From assembly GCF_051401765.1 (NCBI RefSeq), contig NC_135071.1, positions 12,502,961-12,566,960 on the forward strand: DNA of 64,000 bases. The letters run 5' to 3'. Shown piece by piece: positions 42,601 through 49,771 of this stretch (the first letter of the stretch is position 1; each line of letters begins with the position of its first letter). The stretch is from Calliopsis andreniformis. Taxonomy: Eukaryota; Arthropoda; Insecta; Hymenoptera; Andrenidae. The notes beneath the pieces are model-generated. The model was not told the origin of the DNA. It was given only the letters and a program-made list of their open reading frames with translations, and did not search any database. The translations under genes and the position numbers were made by a program.

Positions 42601-43718
42601 CGTATTTCGTTGACAAATATTTTAGAAAATAAGACGATGTAACATCGTACAGGAGAAATATTCCAGGAAAAATTGTTATATGTTACAAGTACTACATTTT
42701 TATTTAAATATTCTAGATAAATGCTTAGTTACTCAGATCATTGATGAAAGATAAACACTTCTAGTCTTAAAACACACTTATTTAGAAAATGTAATTTCAT
42801 TATTGAAGAAACTACGCTTTAAAGATTTGTTGATCAAAAATGATATTATAGGTACTACACGATAATGCACTTTTTCTGCTGCACGTGTCTACGTGTTTTG
42901 TTGTGAAATATAAAAAAGAAAACGATGTATCACCGTAACGTAAGGGATATCGGATGTTTAGAACTCGTATAAAAAACTATACCTATGTGTCATAACTTTA
43001 ATGTCGTTTTATAGATGACAGAGATGATCGAAAGCTCAATAAAAACTGTGTGAAGTATCACGTACAGTATACAGTATTTTAAAAAATTGAAAATATTTCT
43101 AATTAACAAGCAGGTACTTTCTTATTCCATTAATTTCTCAATAACATTAACATAGTACATGACAAAACACGTAAATTTCCTTTACACCAACTAAGGCGTT
43201 CAAAATACTCCAATCACACTATTTACATAATAACAACGCGCCAGTTAACAATATCTTTACAAGCGACACAAACTTTCCCCCATCAATCCACAAACTCACA
43301 CAAACATACTAATTATCAATACTCGCTTCACATTTGCCTCCACAGTCCCCGCTCCAACTAAAAAATCCGCCGACCCAATAGCAAAGCTCACCAAAAACGA
43401 GCATAAAAAGAGAAAAATTGAAGCAAAATAAAAATCAGCGTTCCCATCACCCCGCGTACCATTCCCCGATCCTTGGCGGGGTATTTGAAATTTTAATAAC
43501 CCTGTCTCCGAGTCCCCAGCAAAGGGAGACACTCGTGTCCCGTCACCCCTAATTCGTAGCTCGATCGAGCAGCGAAAAAGCTACTCACCAAGAGCGTCCG
43601 ACAGCTCGCGAGGATCCTCCGCCAGACAATGACAGGGTTCACGGTAGCACGAGGTGTATCCGCTGCACGAACCGCTTAGCACAGAGTCATAGAAACCGCT
43701 GGAGCTGGTTCCCTCGCG
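1..43718 (-). CDS. Serine/arginine-rich protein with many PKA-type sites, partial, four exons seen
   Basis: The gene runs right to left and leaves the window at base 1. Exons in transcript order are about 43718-43589, 4004-3742, 2913-2587 and 696-1. Phases agree at every junction: the first exon ends one base into a glycine codon that the second completes, and the next two junctions fall between codons. About 470 residues are visible. No catalytic domain, signal peptide or membrane segment is seen. The chain is rich in Ser, Arg and Pro and carries repeated basophilic kinase sites (RRQS, RKHS, RRLS, RRHS, RRES, RRDS, RRFS, RRAS). This suggests a cytoplasmic or nuclear protein regulated by cAMP-dependent kinase. 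Drosophila Radish, a memory protein described as having many predicted PKA sites, is one candidate, but this is inference. The 39.6-kb intron holds two defensin genes on the other strand. The start codon was not found. Confidence 0.65.
865..1144. repeat. Foldback (MITE-like) element
   Basis: The outer ends GATAAATTTGGACAATATT and its near-complement AATATTGTCCAAGTTTATT face each other. Inner matching pieces include TTTCATATTAATTAA against TTAATTAACATGAAA. The centre near 983-1030 is itself a hairpin, AAGGTGGGGTCA against TGACCCCACCTT. About 280 bases long, no coding potential. Confidence 0.55.
2275..2426. repeat. Perfect 19-base inverted repeat with a 114-base loop
   Basis: TCTGACGAATATGTCTGAA at 2275-2293 is exactly complementary to 2408-2426, and weaker complementarity continues outside. 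Probably the remains of a small inverted-repeat transposon in the intron. Confidence 0.6.
2587..2913 (-). CDS. Exon 3 of the Ser/Arg-rich gene
   Basis: 109 codons in phase 0. On the minus strand the exon follows ATCGATAG and ends GAGGAAG before a GTGAGC donor. It begins [11 protein letters not shown] and contains [25 protein letters not shown] and [10 protein letters not shown], four basophilic kinase sites in about 85 residues. It ends [14 protein letters not shown]. The reading frame continues past the donor as intron, so the longer open frame to 2500 is not all coding. GC content is higher than in the flanking introns, as expected for coding DNA here. Confidence 0.9.
3506..3655. mobile_element. 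TTAA-type hairpin MITE, copy 1
   Basis: A 150-base near-palindrome. It starts TTAAGGTGGGTCTACACTAC and ends GTAGACCCAGCTTTAA. The interior also folds: AACTTTTTAGAAAACA pairs with TGTTTTCTAAAAAGTT. A second copy of the same family and length is at 44796-44944. The TTAA at the edge suggests mobilisation by a piggyBac-like transposase. Inserted in an intron. Confidence 0.75.
3742..4004 (-). CDS. Exon 2 of the Ser/Arg-rich gene
   Basis: 263 bases between a TTTGCTTGCAG acceptor and a CAG/GTACTG donor on the minus strand. The first two bases complete a split glycine codon, and the exon ends in phase 0 after GITASQ. It encodes [16 protein letters not shown], an acidic patch (GEEEEEKRR), a proline-rich piece and [17 protein letters not shown] and RKHS fit the PKA consensus. 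The upstream ATG that opens the longer frame at 4014 lies in the intron, so it is not taken as the start. Confidence 0.85.
4005..6100. other. Intron / defensin upstream DNA, no gene seen
   Basis: AT-rich DNA with short scattered open frames only. It holds one inverted-repeat element (5546-5751). That element may sit inside an older one, because similar words (AATGTCCCAGTAAG and CTTACTGGGACATG) flank it near 5437 and 5813. Confidence 0.5.
5546..5751. mobile_element. Short inverted-repeat DNA element (MITE)
   Basis: Terminal inverted repeats CAGGGTGGTCTACTTGAATA and its near-complement TTATTTAAGTGAACCACCCTG bound 206 bases with no coding capacity. Confidence 0.6.
6157..6167 (-). promoter_or_regulatory. 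Candidate NF-kB/Rel site upstream of the first defensin
   Basis: GGAAAACCCCC on the plus strand reads GGGGGTTTTCC on the minus strand, which fits the insect kB pattern. It lies about 70 bases before the TATA box. A related CAAAACCCCC lies at 6131-6140. Rel sites near insect antimicrobial-peptide promoters usually confer induction by Toll or Imd signalling; use of this one is inferred. Confidence 0.5.
6229..6236 (+). promoter_or_regulatory. TATA box of the first defensin gene
   Basis: TATATAAG in the context AACTATATAAGCAG, about 120 bases before the start codon. The second defensin has the same octamer in a near-identical context, which supports a shared ancestral core promoter. Confidence 0.65.
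6357..7182 (+). CDS. Defensin-2-type antimicrobial peptide precursor, first copy
   Basis: Two exons, 6357-6453 and 6974-7182, separated by an intron with GTGAGT donor and TTTTTTTTCAG acceptor; the split codon gives Lys. The 101-residue precursor has a signal peptide ([18 protein letters not shown], cut near residue 19), an acidic propeptide and a mature peptide of about 43 residues starting VTCDVLS. The six mature cysteines are at 3, 20, 24, 34, 39 and 41, the CxxxC...CxC spacing of the cysteine-stabilised alpha-beta fold. [10 protein letters not shown] and the absence of an amidated C-terminal extension match bee Defensin-2 rather than Defensin-1. Secreted, expected to act on bacterial membranes or lipid II. 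The processing site is PTREAR, less basic than in the second copy. It is nested in the large intron of the minus-strand gene. Confidence 0.92.
8070..8290. repeat. Minisatellite, about nine units of 24-30 bases
   Basis: Tandem units on the pattern CCCTCAATCATGAGTCCCAA followed by AAACAG. Two adjacent units (CAATCGAGAGTCTTAAAACA followed by GTTTTCAATCATGAGTC) recur as a pair about 110 bases later, showing duplication of a two-unit block. The open frame through 7980-8294 only reflects the repeat and is not taken as coding. Confidence 0.85.
8877..9078. mobile_element. Inverted-repeat element, family with copy at 34402-34575
   Basis: Ends ATGAGTCTCTCAACTGTATC and its near-complement GATACAGTTGCGAGACTCAC. 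The second copy has the same architecture and end sequence (GATCCAGTTGCGTGACCCAC). About 200 bases, non-coding. Confidence 0.6.
9084..9544. mobile_element. Non-autonomous DNA transposon with about 48-base terminal repeats
   Basis: The left end CAGAGTGTCCCGTAATAAGT, continuing GGACAATACTTCAGGGACTG and ATTCAGAA, is closely complementary to the right end, which finishes TTATTACGGAACACCCTG. The element is 461 bases long. Open frames at 9251-9445 and 9369-9551 are internal and show no transposase motif. Confidence 0.75.
10781..10976. mobile_element. TA-flanked MITE, copy 1 of 3
   Basis: Starts GACTGTGGATTTTTATGCAA and ends TGCATAAAAATCCGCAGTC, flanked by TA on both sides. Two more copies lie side by side at 38507-38704 and 38717-38907, with matching interiors such as TTGCTTCAT, TCAAATACTAT and ACACATTTCAAATTT. 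The TA flanks suggest Tc1/mariner-type mobilisation. Confidence 0.75.
11212..11219 (+). promoter_or_regulatory. TATA box of the second defensin gene
   Basis: TATATAAG in GAACTATATAAGACC, about 95 bases before the start codon. It matches the first defensin's core promoter. About 75 bases upstream, CGGAAATTCT (11134-11143) is a weak Rel-like match, less convincing than the site before the first copy. Confidence 0.65.
11314..12438 (+). CDS. Defensin-2-type antimicrobial peptide precursor, second copy
   Basis: Two exons, 11314-11413 and 12218-12438; GTAAGT donor, TTTTTCTAG acceptor, split codon giving Lys. The precursor has 106 residues: signal peptide ([20 protein letters not shown]), a conserved YDGPVYEM at the exon junction, an acidic linker ([13 protein letters not shown]) and the processing site RPRR, then a 42-residue mature peptide starting [14 protein letters not shown]. 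The six cysteines sit at the same positions as in the first copy. The mature part is very basic (TQRRRGGR) and closer to bee Defensin-2 than the first copy. Same gene structure, phase, promoter and strand as the first copy, so they arose by tandem duplication. The open frame of 11203 that adds upstream residues crosses the TATA box and is not the start. A poly(A) signal AATAAA is at 12602. Confidence 0.93.
12602..12607 (+). terminator. Poly(A) signal of the second defensin gene
   Basis: AATAAA 164 bases after the stop codon. The same signal is preserved at 50629 in the pseudogene copy. Confidence 0.6.
19080..19248. repeat. GC-rich hairpin element
   Basis: Left arm words ATGAAATCTGCTACCCAGTG and AGGGAACTTTTCGAGTGGGG face right arm words CCACTCCATTTGAACAGTTC and GGGCAGCATGTTTCAC. 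Near the centre are GGGGATTGCT and AGCAACCCCC. About 170 bases fold back on themselves, and the element is much more GC-rich than its surroundings. Confidence 0.6.
20157..20587. mobile_element. Inverted-repeat element, long copy
   Basis: Ends GTGAAGTGTGTCTGACT and AGTCAGACACATTTCAC, with TTATTCTACT and AGTAGAATAA just inside. The same ends form a compact hairpin at 34736-34830. This copy is 431 bases and carries extra internal DNA, including two direct copies of TAGTAGAATAAATAC. Confidence 0.65.
20857..21334. mobile_element. piggyBac-like TTAA MITE
   Basis: Bounded by TTAA on both sides, with ends CACGTTGATTGCCACG and CGGCAGTCAATGTG as terminal inverted repeats. 478 bases, no transposase. 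The right-hand interior has an inverted relative at about 25635-25880, so the family is dispersed. TTAA target sites and these ends fit non-autonomous piggyBac-like elements; the superfamily is inferred. Confidence 0.75.
25635..25880 (-). mobile_element. Partial relative of the 20857-21334 element
   Basis: Read on the minus strand it shares TACTGTCTTATAGACCTGTG, TCTATATTCTAAGTGTCAAT and CCCTTTTTCTTT with the interior of the TTAA element, in the same order. The terminal repeats are not recognisable, so this is a truncated or diverged copy. Confidence 0.6.
27497..27580. repeat. Exact 42-base tandem duplication
   Basis: The unit AACGTAAATAATGTATTTAA, continuing ATAATATGAAGAAAATAATG and GT, occurs twice in a row without a difference. 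Lack of divergence points to a recent event. Confidence 0.9.
29263..29515. mobile_element. MITE with 25-base terminal inverted repeats
   Basis: Left end CAGTACCGCTCATAAGTATT then CGAAC; right end GTTCGAATACTTATGAGTGT then TACTG. Only two mismatches between arms. 253 bases, non-coding. The CAGT start resembles Tc1/mariner ends, but no TA duplication is visible. Confidence 0.75.
31783..32382 (+). CDS. Unrecognised 199-codon open frame (doubtful)
   Basis: The longest uninterrupted frame in the window. It starts with ATGGCCGCC and lies in DNA of distinctly higher GC than its surroundings. The product would be basic, with no signal peptide, no membrane segment, no repeat and no motif I recognise. 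The opposite strand is also partly open (32011-32265, 32082-32297), which argues that GC content alone may explain it. No TATA box, splice partner or poly(A) signal was tied to it. It could be a rapidly evolving single-exon gene, part of a longer transcript, or non-coding (for example a GC-rich regulatory block in the large intron). Listed only because of its length. Confidence 0.18.
   Translation: MAAIDTSTSVFDVNVFPSRRLIIQPSSGADSEKNQKPILSPVFHRVPSIEILTQPTQIQRRRKLLRENCAELDQAKLKTTGKFLETRIAHVIRTAVSRFYQFRSAPRIEAISYSITRDISCAIGNFFRLKVIVTPALRVGCAATDGATRVAVVRKAKDMEHLHSLFIERVFKCSSACRVHVMKKELVSRGDARQPNISF
34402..34575. mobile_element. Inverted-repeat element, second copy of the 8877-9078 family
   Basis: CAGGGTGATCACGTAATTAT followed by ATCACCTGAATT at the left faces AATTCAGGTGATCCAGTTGC followed by GTGACCCACTCTG at the right. 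174 bases. The open frame 34378-34605 simply reads through it. Confidence 0.7.
34736..34830. mobile_element. Compact hairpin element, short copy of the 20157-20587 family
   Basis: GAAATGTGTCTGACTT and ACTTATTCTACTG at the left are complementary to CAGTAGAATAAGT and AAGTCAGACATATTTC at the right. About 95 bases with a loop of roughly 30 bases. Confidence 0.75.
35551..36430. mobile_element. Long-armed foldback transposon, Tc1/mariner type
   Basis: 880 bases flanked by TA on both sides. Ends CAGTAGTGGCCAATAAAATT and CTTCAATGGCCACCGCTG. Complementarity continues inward across most of both halves: AGTGCTTCTGGATAACTATC pairs in sense with AGCGCTTCAGGATAAATATT, and CCCAGAAGGGTTTTTATTGA with TCAATAAAATGCCTTCTGGG. 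The innermost match is AAAAAATCCTTCAATTT with AAAATTAAAGGATTTTTTAT. No transposase. The open frame 36047-36232 lies inside it and is not taken as coding. Confidence 0.75.
38507..38704. mobile_element. TA-flanked MITE, copy 2 of 3
   Basis: Starts near GACTAAAATGCGGATTTTTA and ends AAAATTCGCAGTC followed by TA. The interior matches the copy at 10781-10976 (GCTTCATTTTTCAAATACTA; TTTACACATTTCAAATTTCT). The first few bases are diverged. Confidence 0.7.
38717..38907. mobile_element. TA-flanked MITE, copy 3 of 3
   Basis: Starts GACTGTAGATTTTCACGTAC after TA and ends GCATAAAAATCTACGATC before TA. It follows copy 2 after 12 bases. It is more diverged, but order and length agree with the other copies. 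Confidence 0.65.
42351..42935. repeat. Diverged direct duplication, unit about 310 bases
   Basis: The first copy begins TCCTGGAAATATTGTTATAT near 42351 and the second begins TCCAGGAAAAATTGTTATAT near 42662. Shared blocks in the same order are CTACATTTTTATTTAAATAT, AAAACACRCTTATTTA and GATTTGTTGAT. Both end near an AGACGATGTAACA or AACGATGTATCA word. The open frame 42192-42482 covers the first unit's start and is not conserved in the second. Confidence 0.75.
43589..43718 (-). CDS. Probable upstream exon of the Ser/Arg-rich gene
   Basis: Minus-strand frame reading [19 protein letters not shown] and then [16 protein letters not shown], ending CTCTTG before a consensus GTGAGT donor at 43588. It ends one base into a codon, exactly what the acceptor at 4004 needs (DAL-G-QNLYKK). 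An in-frame TGA lies at 43719-43721 and there is no in-frame ATG after it. The exon must therefore be entered through an acceptor somewhere in 43700-43718, or its start lies in an upstream exon I did not find. The exon is GC-rich and borders a CpG-dense stretch. It is assigned to this gene by phase and composition, not by homology. Confidence 0.55.
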
Positions 43719-44330
43719 TCAGTTGCCAGGCTTTACGTGCAACGACCCCCGAAACGATTGCTACGTCGCGTGAGAGGGTTGCAACCCCTTCGACACGGCC
43801 AGATCCCCAGCGATCACGCGGGCGTATTTAGGGTTCACTTGCGCTCAGACCTCAGAGCCCCGGAAGCATCGTCGCGAAGGACGGGGGGTAGGTGTTCGAT
43901 CCACGGTTCGCCAGAGCAACCCTGCCGCGCTGAGAGTCGAAGCGGTACTGCGAGGCTCGCCGCGACCCGGCGTCCCCACCACCATCGACCCAGACCCCGC
44001 TGGCCAATCGGGGACGCGGATCCGCGAGCGTTCAAACGCCTTCGGTTCGAACCGCGACAGGCCGATCCGTTTGTTTGACGAGGGGGTGGAAAGCACCGAC
44101 GCCAGTTTTGGCGGTCTCACGTGTTGCTTCGCTGTAAACACCGATGATCTGGGATTTCATTCAATTACTCGGCCCCTCGATTTTCGGGTCCAGCCGCGCC
44201 GACGAGAATTGACCGGGGATCAACCGCACGCGGTCCGAAACTGTTCCAGCTGGCTTGTAATTTGCGGCTGGCTCGGGTTTCCGTAACTACAGCGGGGAAG
44301 ACGATGAAGGAATCGCGTTCCCTGAGGGGG
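43719..44330 (-). promoter_or_regulatory. GC- and CpG-dense block next to the upstream exon
   Basis: About 600 bases rich in CG dinucleotides in otherwise AT-rich DNA, immediately upstream (on the minus strand) of the exon ending at 43589. It could hold the promoter, 5' untranslated region or another first exon of the Ser/Arg-rich gene. The several overlapping open frames on both strands (43737-44078 plus; 43845-44141 minus) are what high GC produces by chance; none shows a recognisable motif. The minus frame 43845-44141 is in phase with the exon, but two stops lie between (TGA at 43845 and a TAG near 43758). Confidence 0.4.
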
Positions 44331-47300
44331 TGACTGAAGGGAACGAAAGGGAGGTGGTTTAGTTCGGTCTTATGTCTATGTACTTTTGGATGATGCTCGT
44401 GGGTGTCTGATTTCTGGTGCAGAGCAGTGGATGTCTTATTGAGTAATGAAGTCAGATTTTTTGTGAACGGGGTTGGGGGAAGTGTACCTAATGCTGCACG
44501 TTGGTTAGATCTTTAGTCCTCCCCCAGATAGCATACGATGTCTTGAGATGTCTATTTTATGTACATTTTATGTTTGAACCATTTTAGGATATAATTTGAA
44601 CGTTTTAAAGGCATCCAACAGTGTATGCCTTAAAGACCTTCGAAATTTATGTCCATGACAGGTTTTAAATACATATTGTATAGACGTCTTAGAGACTTAC
44701 GCTTTTGGATGTCTTAAATGTGGCTACTTTTTGTGTGAGCATCTTGTAGACCTAATTTGGGCGTCGTTTAAGAGTGTTACGTACATTAGGATGTCTTAAG
44801 CTGGGTCTACACTACATATTATATGACAAAGTTATATTACTTTTTAGAGAATAGAAGAAAGACATACGTACAACGTTTCTCTATTCTGTTTTTTAAAAAG
44901 TTATATTACATTGTTATGTAACATGTAGTGCAGACCCAGCTTTAGATACATACTAATTTGTAATTTCGAACGTTTCAAAGATGTCTTCTGCACATTTTTA
45001 GGACTTTACTGAATGTCTCTAACACGTTTTTAAGACGTTTCTGTGCTATGTGGGCCGTGGGCACATTGAGTCCATTTTGTTCGCAGTGAACTTCGATTTT
45101 TTTGTGAACTTCCTCAGAGCTTTTACTTTTTTTAATTAATCCTACAAACATTTGACTCAAGTAGCGATGGCATATTAAAATAGAAATTCCAAGGAGGATC
45201 CCAAAACTTTTTTAAACTTTCTGAAAGTTTAAAACAGTAAAAAAGATAGTCGTGGATAAAATAAACCCAATGTGCCTATGAAAGGTGCAAAAATCAAGTG
45301 TGCCCATGGAGGGTTGTAAAATGGAACGCAACAAAGTGGCTAAAGTGCAGGAGTGAAGAGGGGTTTCCCTGATATTGCTGTTGCAGGTTGACTGCTTTGT
45401 TGCATTACATTTTTTAAAGACATAGTTAATATCCAGTACTGTGCTGTCTAGTATTAAGTACACTTACCCTAGTAAGAGGAAAAAAGTTGTGAATCTTGTT
45501 CCCTGCGAATAATGTAAATTGTAATTTTCTCTAGTGATTTTTATAAAAAGTTGCAAATATTATAAATTGTAACTTTGTCTAATTGTTTAATTTTGAATAA
45601 CTAGACTGAGAAGGTTTATGTAATTATAGAAAATTTAAATATTCATGAAAGTGTAGAATATACATACTTCATAAAAATATACAAACTATGAAAAGTACTG
45701 ATTATAATAGTATTTTTGGAGGATAAAAAGTTCAATTTTTTTTAGTTATGTTTTAAAAAATACGACTTTGCATAACATCCACCGTCTTATTAGTACTTTT
45801 TTTATATACTTCATAAGAATGTAAGTAACTGTATCGGTAAAATTACCACGTCTGTGTAAATATGCTTGCCAGCCTTATTTGCACAACTATGAATAAGACT
45901 CATTTAAATAATTGTGCATGAAATTACCTATTACAATAAGAAGTTCTAATAGAGTTCAGCAGAATAGAGAAAGCACTGGTTTCTAAATGAGAGTAGTAGT
46001 TCTGAGAAAAATTGGTATTTATAAAATAAAAACCGTATTAAAATTGAAGTAAGTAGTATTTTCAATAACCAGCTGAAATATTAATACCTATTTGAAGGAG
46101 CCAGTCTATATCGAAAATCCTTCCATTTCGGTTTTTTCGCAATTAATAACCTAGCTTTCGCAAACAGATATCGATACCACTTAAGAGAACATTTTTAATC
46201 TGCTTTCGTCCCCAAATAGATTAAGTAATATTCGACTGTCATTCAAGTCTTTATCCTTACCATGAAGGATAATCGAATATCGATTCTTAGGATATTAATT
46301 GCATTTTATCAGCTACATACTGTGACACGTTTTTGTACATATTTTTATGTTATAGCAAATTCATATAAAAATACTATTATATTAATCTCGTTAATAGCAT
46401 TTCATGATTACCTATCGAAATTTTTGACACGTGTTAACAACCAAAATCAATCGATAAACTTTATGGTTCCATAGCATTCCCAGAATTAAAGTAGGTAATT
46501 TCTCTTTGTTGACGAACTGATATTAATAACTTGCATTATTGAATTGCTAGAATATACATTGGAATGTTATACATTCATTATGCTAATATGCATATGAGCA
46601 AATATTAATATGTGTAATTATGCTATATTACTCCTTACTTTTCCTGGATTTTCATATAGTGGTATAATACAAAGCAATCTAAAATAATTATACGATAACT
46701 GGAAATATGTGGCTTCGTTATCTGTAATATCGAGAAGCTTCGCAAAATTCTGTAATATTTATTTCACACAATTGACGAAATTCTCAACGCCTCGTGTCTT
46801 TAGGTATGAAGGTATTACGTTTTTAATTACACTATCTCTTGCTATAAGCTTACAGTGCTTCGTTCTAAGTCTTGTTTCATGAAATTATAACAAGTAAAAT
46901 CGGCATACATAAACAGGATTTAATCTCAGCGCATCCATTTTCATATTTACTTCAATTAATTAAGACAAACGTCTAGTTACACTCAATCACGGACGTATTC
47001 GTGTATCCAGTATAATTAACTCTGATACAATCGCGCAGGAATTGTAACCTTAATCATATTACATGTATTATTCACGTTTAGGATTACAGAATAATGCATT
47101 CTTTGAAGCTGGTATCGCGAATATTCCTCCCAGCACATTACCTATGAATTATTTTCATATATTTTGAGCTATGATACTTATCTGTAGTTTAAAGAAGAAA
47201 TTCTTGTACTATTAAAGGTGCTGATTAAAAGTCTGTAAGTACATATGCTTCAAGTTGACTTACATACATTTGAACAAGCTCATTTATTGCAATAATTTCG

Positions 47301-49770
47301 ACGTAGAAAGAATAGAAATACTTCCTTGAAAATACTATGTAAACGATAGAACTGTGAAATATTTAAACAGTCAGCTTCAAGATTACTCAAAAACTTCGAA
47401 TGATGGAATATTGAACTAGTGGTGTAAAACACGATTCTATTGAGCCTAAGGACAATATACCGAGGGAGAACGTTCAAGTGAAAGCAATGACACTTGTCCC
47501 TTGTAGACCTGAAATCGATTTCTCTGCGGCTATTCACCTCTATAAAACATGCAACTGCAGCAGACTGTTGTAAAATAATCGAACGTGAACTTCTGGTTTT
47601 AATTTTAACTTAATTCCCTTCTGCCTTTCCCGATGAACAATTAATTACGTATTCTGGGAATCGGACGCGTAATAATTAACCGTATCGTACGAGTAACCCA
47701 AATCTAGGATTTCCATTATTATATTTCCGAGGGTAATAACGCACGAAGCTTGGAAAAATTTAATTATCTTATTTCCGACCCTTCTTGCAGTTTGGAATCT
47801 TAAAAATATCTCTCGAAGGATTCCACTGAAATTCGTGGAAACAAGGGAGCTATAAACGTTCCACCACGCTGCTGTTTTATATCCAAACTCTGTCAGGGAA
47901 GAAAACCAGAGAGAAACAGAATTTATAAAATTAACCATCCACGATTCCTATGAAAACGTTAAATGAGTTATTTCTACTGTTCTAGTACTTTTGGTACGAA
48001 ATAGTTTTTCATTCTAGGTAATTAGCATATTCCTAGCAGGGCAGAGAAGTGCAAGGCTGTATTTAATGCGTCAAGGGGTTGCCAAAGTATGTGTGTGTGC
48101 AAAGAGGGTAGGAGATCAGAAAGGAAGGTCTTATCTCTGTTAAGCGAGCATTACAAGAAGTCTTCGACAACTTCGACCTATTACTCCTTCCCAAAGAAGC
48201 ACAAGAGAGGAAAGTTCAAAGAGGCGGGCATTCGTTTTGATTATTGGCCCGTGATACTTCTAATAACTGCCGTTCAGGGATGAAAGAAATTGAAGAGGAA
48301 ACGAGCGTCGTCGAGCTGATTTTTTACCCTTAACGATGGCTCCTCTAATTAACCGAGCTTAGACCAATTACACCGAGCAGCAATCTACATCTACGTACAT
48401 CTTATTGATCGTGGCATTTATGAATGATGACATATCAAGCGCAATTTTATCTGGTTTTGACATCGAGGATTTCAATATTTGCGCGTCAATCAGAATACTT
48501 CCTCGCGAAAGGCTTGCATCGTTTCCTTCGGAAATTAGGAAGAGAGCTACTCGAGCGTTTAAAATCCAGCAAGTTAATGGAATAATAAACGACCTCAGTT
48601 TACTCAATTTTTTAACGATAATTCCAAATTTCGATAAATAAGACAATAACCTCGTTTCATGCAAAAACCAACTGATACTGATAATTTTCTAAAATGAAAC
48701 TATAAGAATAGTAATATTTTATGACATTATGATAGTGTTATTTATTGTTAAATTTTCAATTATACGATTTCGCCCTAATTTAAGAATACTTATGTTCATA
48801 TGACACATGTCCATGAAATTCCCTAAAGTTATTACAGCTATTTATATTGCTCCCATTCTGAGACTCTCTTGGTCATAAAATAAAAAGGGTAACTCACATT
48901 CCACCCCTTCCTCTACTAATAATGTAGTAACTCAAAAACTCTTTTTCGAGTCACGTCATTATTGCAACAAAAGTTAAAAAAAAAAGTTAAATTTTCGAAC
49001 AAGTTCCACAGTTTTCGTTCTACACGCTCGACGCGATGCAAGCCATTTTTGATATCGTTCGAGTGAACCTGGAGTCGCGAATCTAAAAACGTGTAACGTA
49101 TCCATGGCAACTTTGATCAATCGCGAGAGTGATAGTGAAACTACGAGTATAAAGCGGGCTGCGCGAAACAATCTTACAGAAATAATTTAGTTATCCGATT
49201 CCTTCGGTGGGAAATGTTCGAACGAGCCAGGTTCCATTCTGCCAGGAGCACGTTTCATGCGAGACCCTCGCCGTCTGCGCCGTTAAGTTCCTTTGTCGTA
49301 TTCCTCGCGAGAACACCAATTCATTTTCCTCGGCTGACAAGAAGCCCGAGATAGACGTTTCTTGCGAATGCTTCCTCCCCCTGCTCCTTCCATTTTCTGA
49401 ATCATTGCAGATGAACTCCGCGATGGAAAGTTCACTTGTTCTACCGCTGACAAATTTACCGTCTCATTTGCTTGCGCCTGGTACGTGAACAATGTTTTAA
49501 CTCGATGCTGGAAACACTTGTCCTCGATCGGGGACAATCTGTTGCGTAGCGAGAAATTTAGCATTGTGAGCTTTTAGAAGATGAACCTCGGTGACTCGAA
49601 TATAGACAGTTAGAATCTTCGAGTTCTATTGAAGTTTTCGAATAAGAGAGGTACCATAAACGGAAATTCGAAGTGAGATAAATGTTCCAATACTTGGATG
49701 CTTAAGATGCCAAATGTCCTAATAAGTGGACAACTAAAAAATGTATATTTCGATATTTGAACTGTGTCCC
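44331..49770. other. Intergenic DNA, no gene supported
   Basis: Apart from the hairpin MITE at 44796-44944, I see only AT-rich DNA with short open frames lacking motifs. Examples are 47645-47938 minus, 48368-48664 minus and its overlapping plus frame, and 49207-49488 plus. Confidence 0.5.
44796..44944. mobile_element. TTAA-type hairpin MITE, copy 2
   Basis: Starts TTAAGCTGGGTCTACACTAC and ends GTGCAGACCCAGCTTTA. Shares ends, length (149 bases) and the internal stem (TTATATTACTTTTTAGAGAA against TTTTTAAAAAGTTATATTAC) with the copy at 3506-3655. Confidence 0.75.
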
Positions 49771-49771
49771 A

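Larger units (their letters stand above)
32400..43560. other. Large-intron DNA with repeats, no gene supported
   Basis: Contains inverted-repeat elements at 34402-34575, 34736-34830, 35551-36430 and 38507-38907, and a diverged direct duplication at 42351-42935. The open frame at 41784-42134 (minus, 116 codons) is in a GC-richer patch but has no recognisable motif and is not needed to join the flanking exons. Confidence 0.5.

Noticed and set aside
43737..44078. 113-codon plus-strand open frame
   Set aside because: Low-complexity Arg/Pro-rich frame in a CpG-dense block with open frames on both strands; no motif or splice partner.
43845..44141. 98-codon minus frame in phase with the 43589 exon
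   Set aside because: A stop at 43845-43847 and a further TAG and TGA separate it from the exon, and its residues look like translated GC-rich noise.
48368..48664. Overlapping open frames on both strands
   Set aside because: Neither frame has a motif and each is about the length expected by chance.
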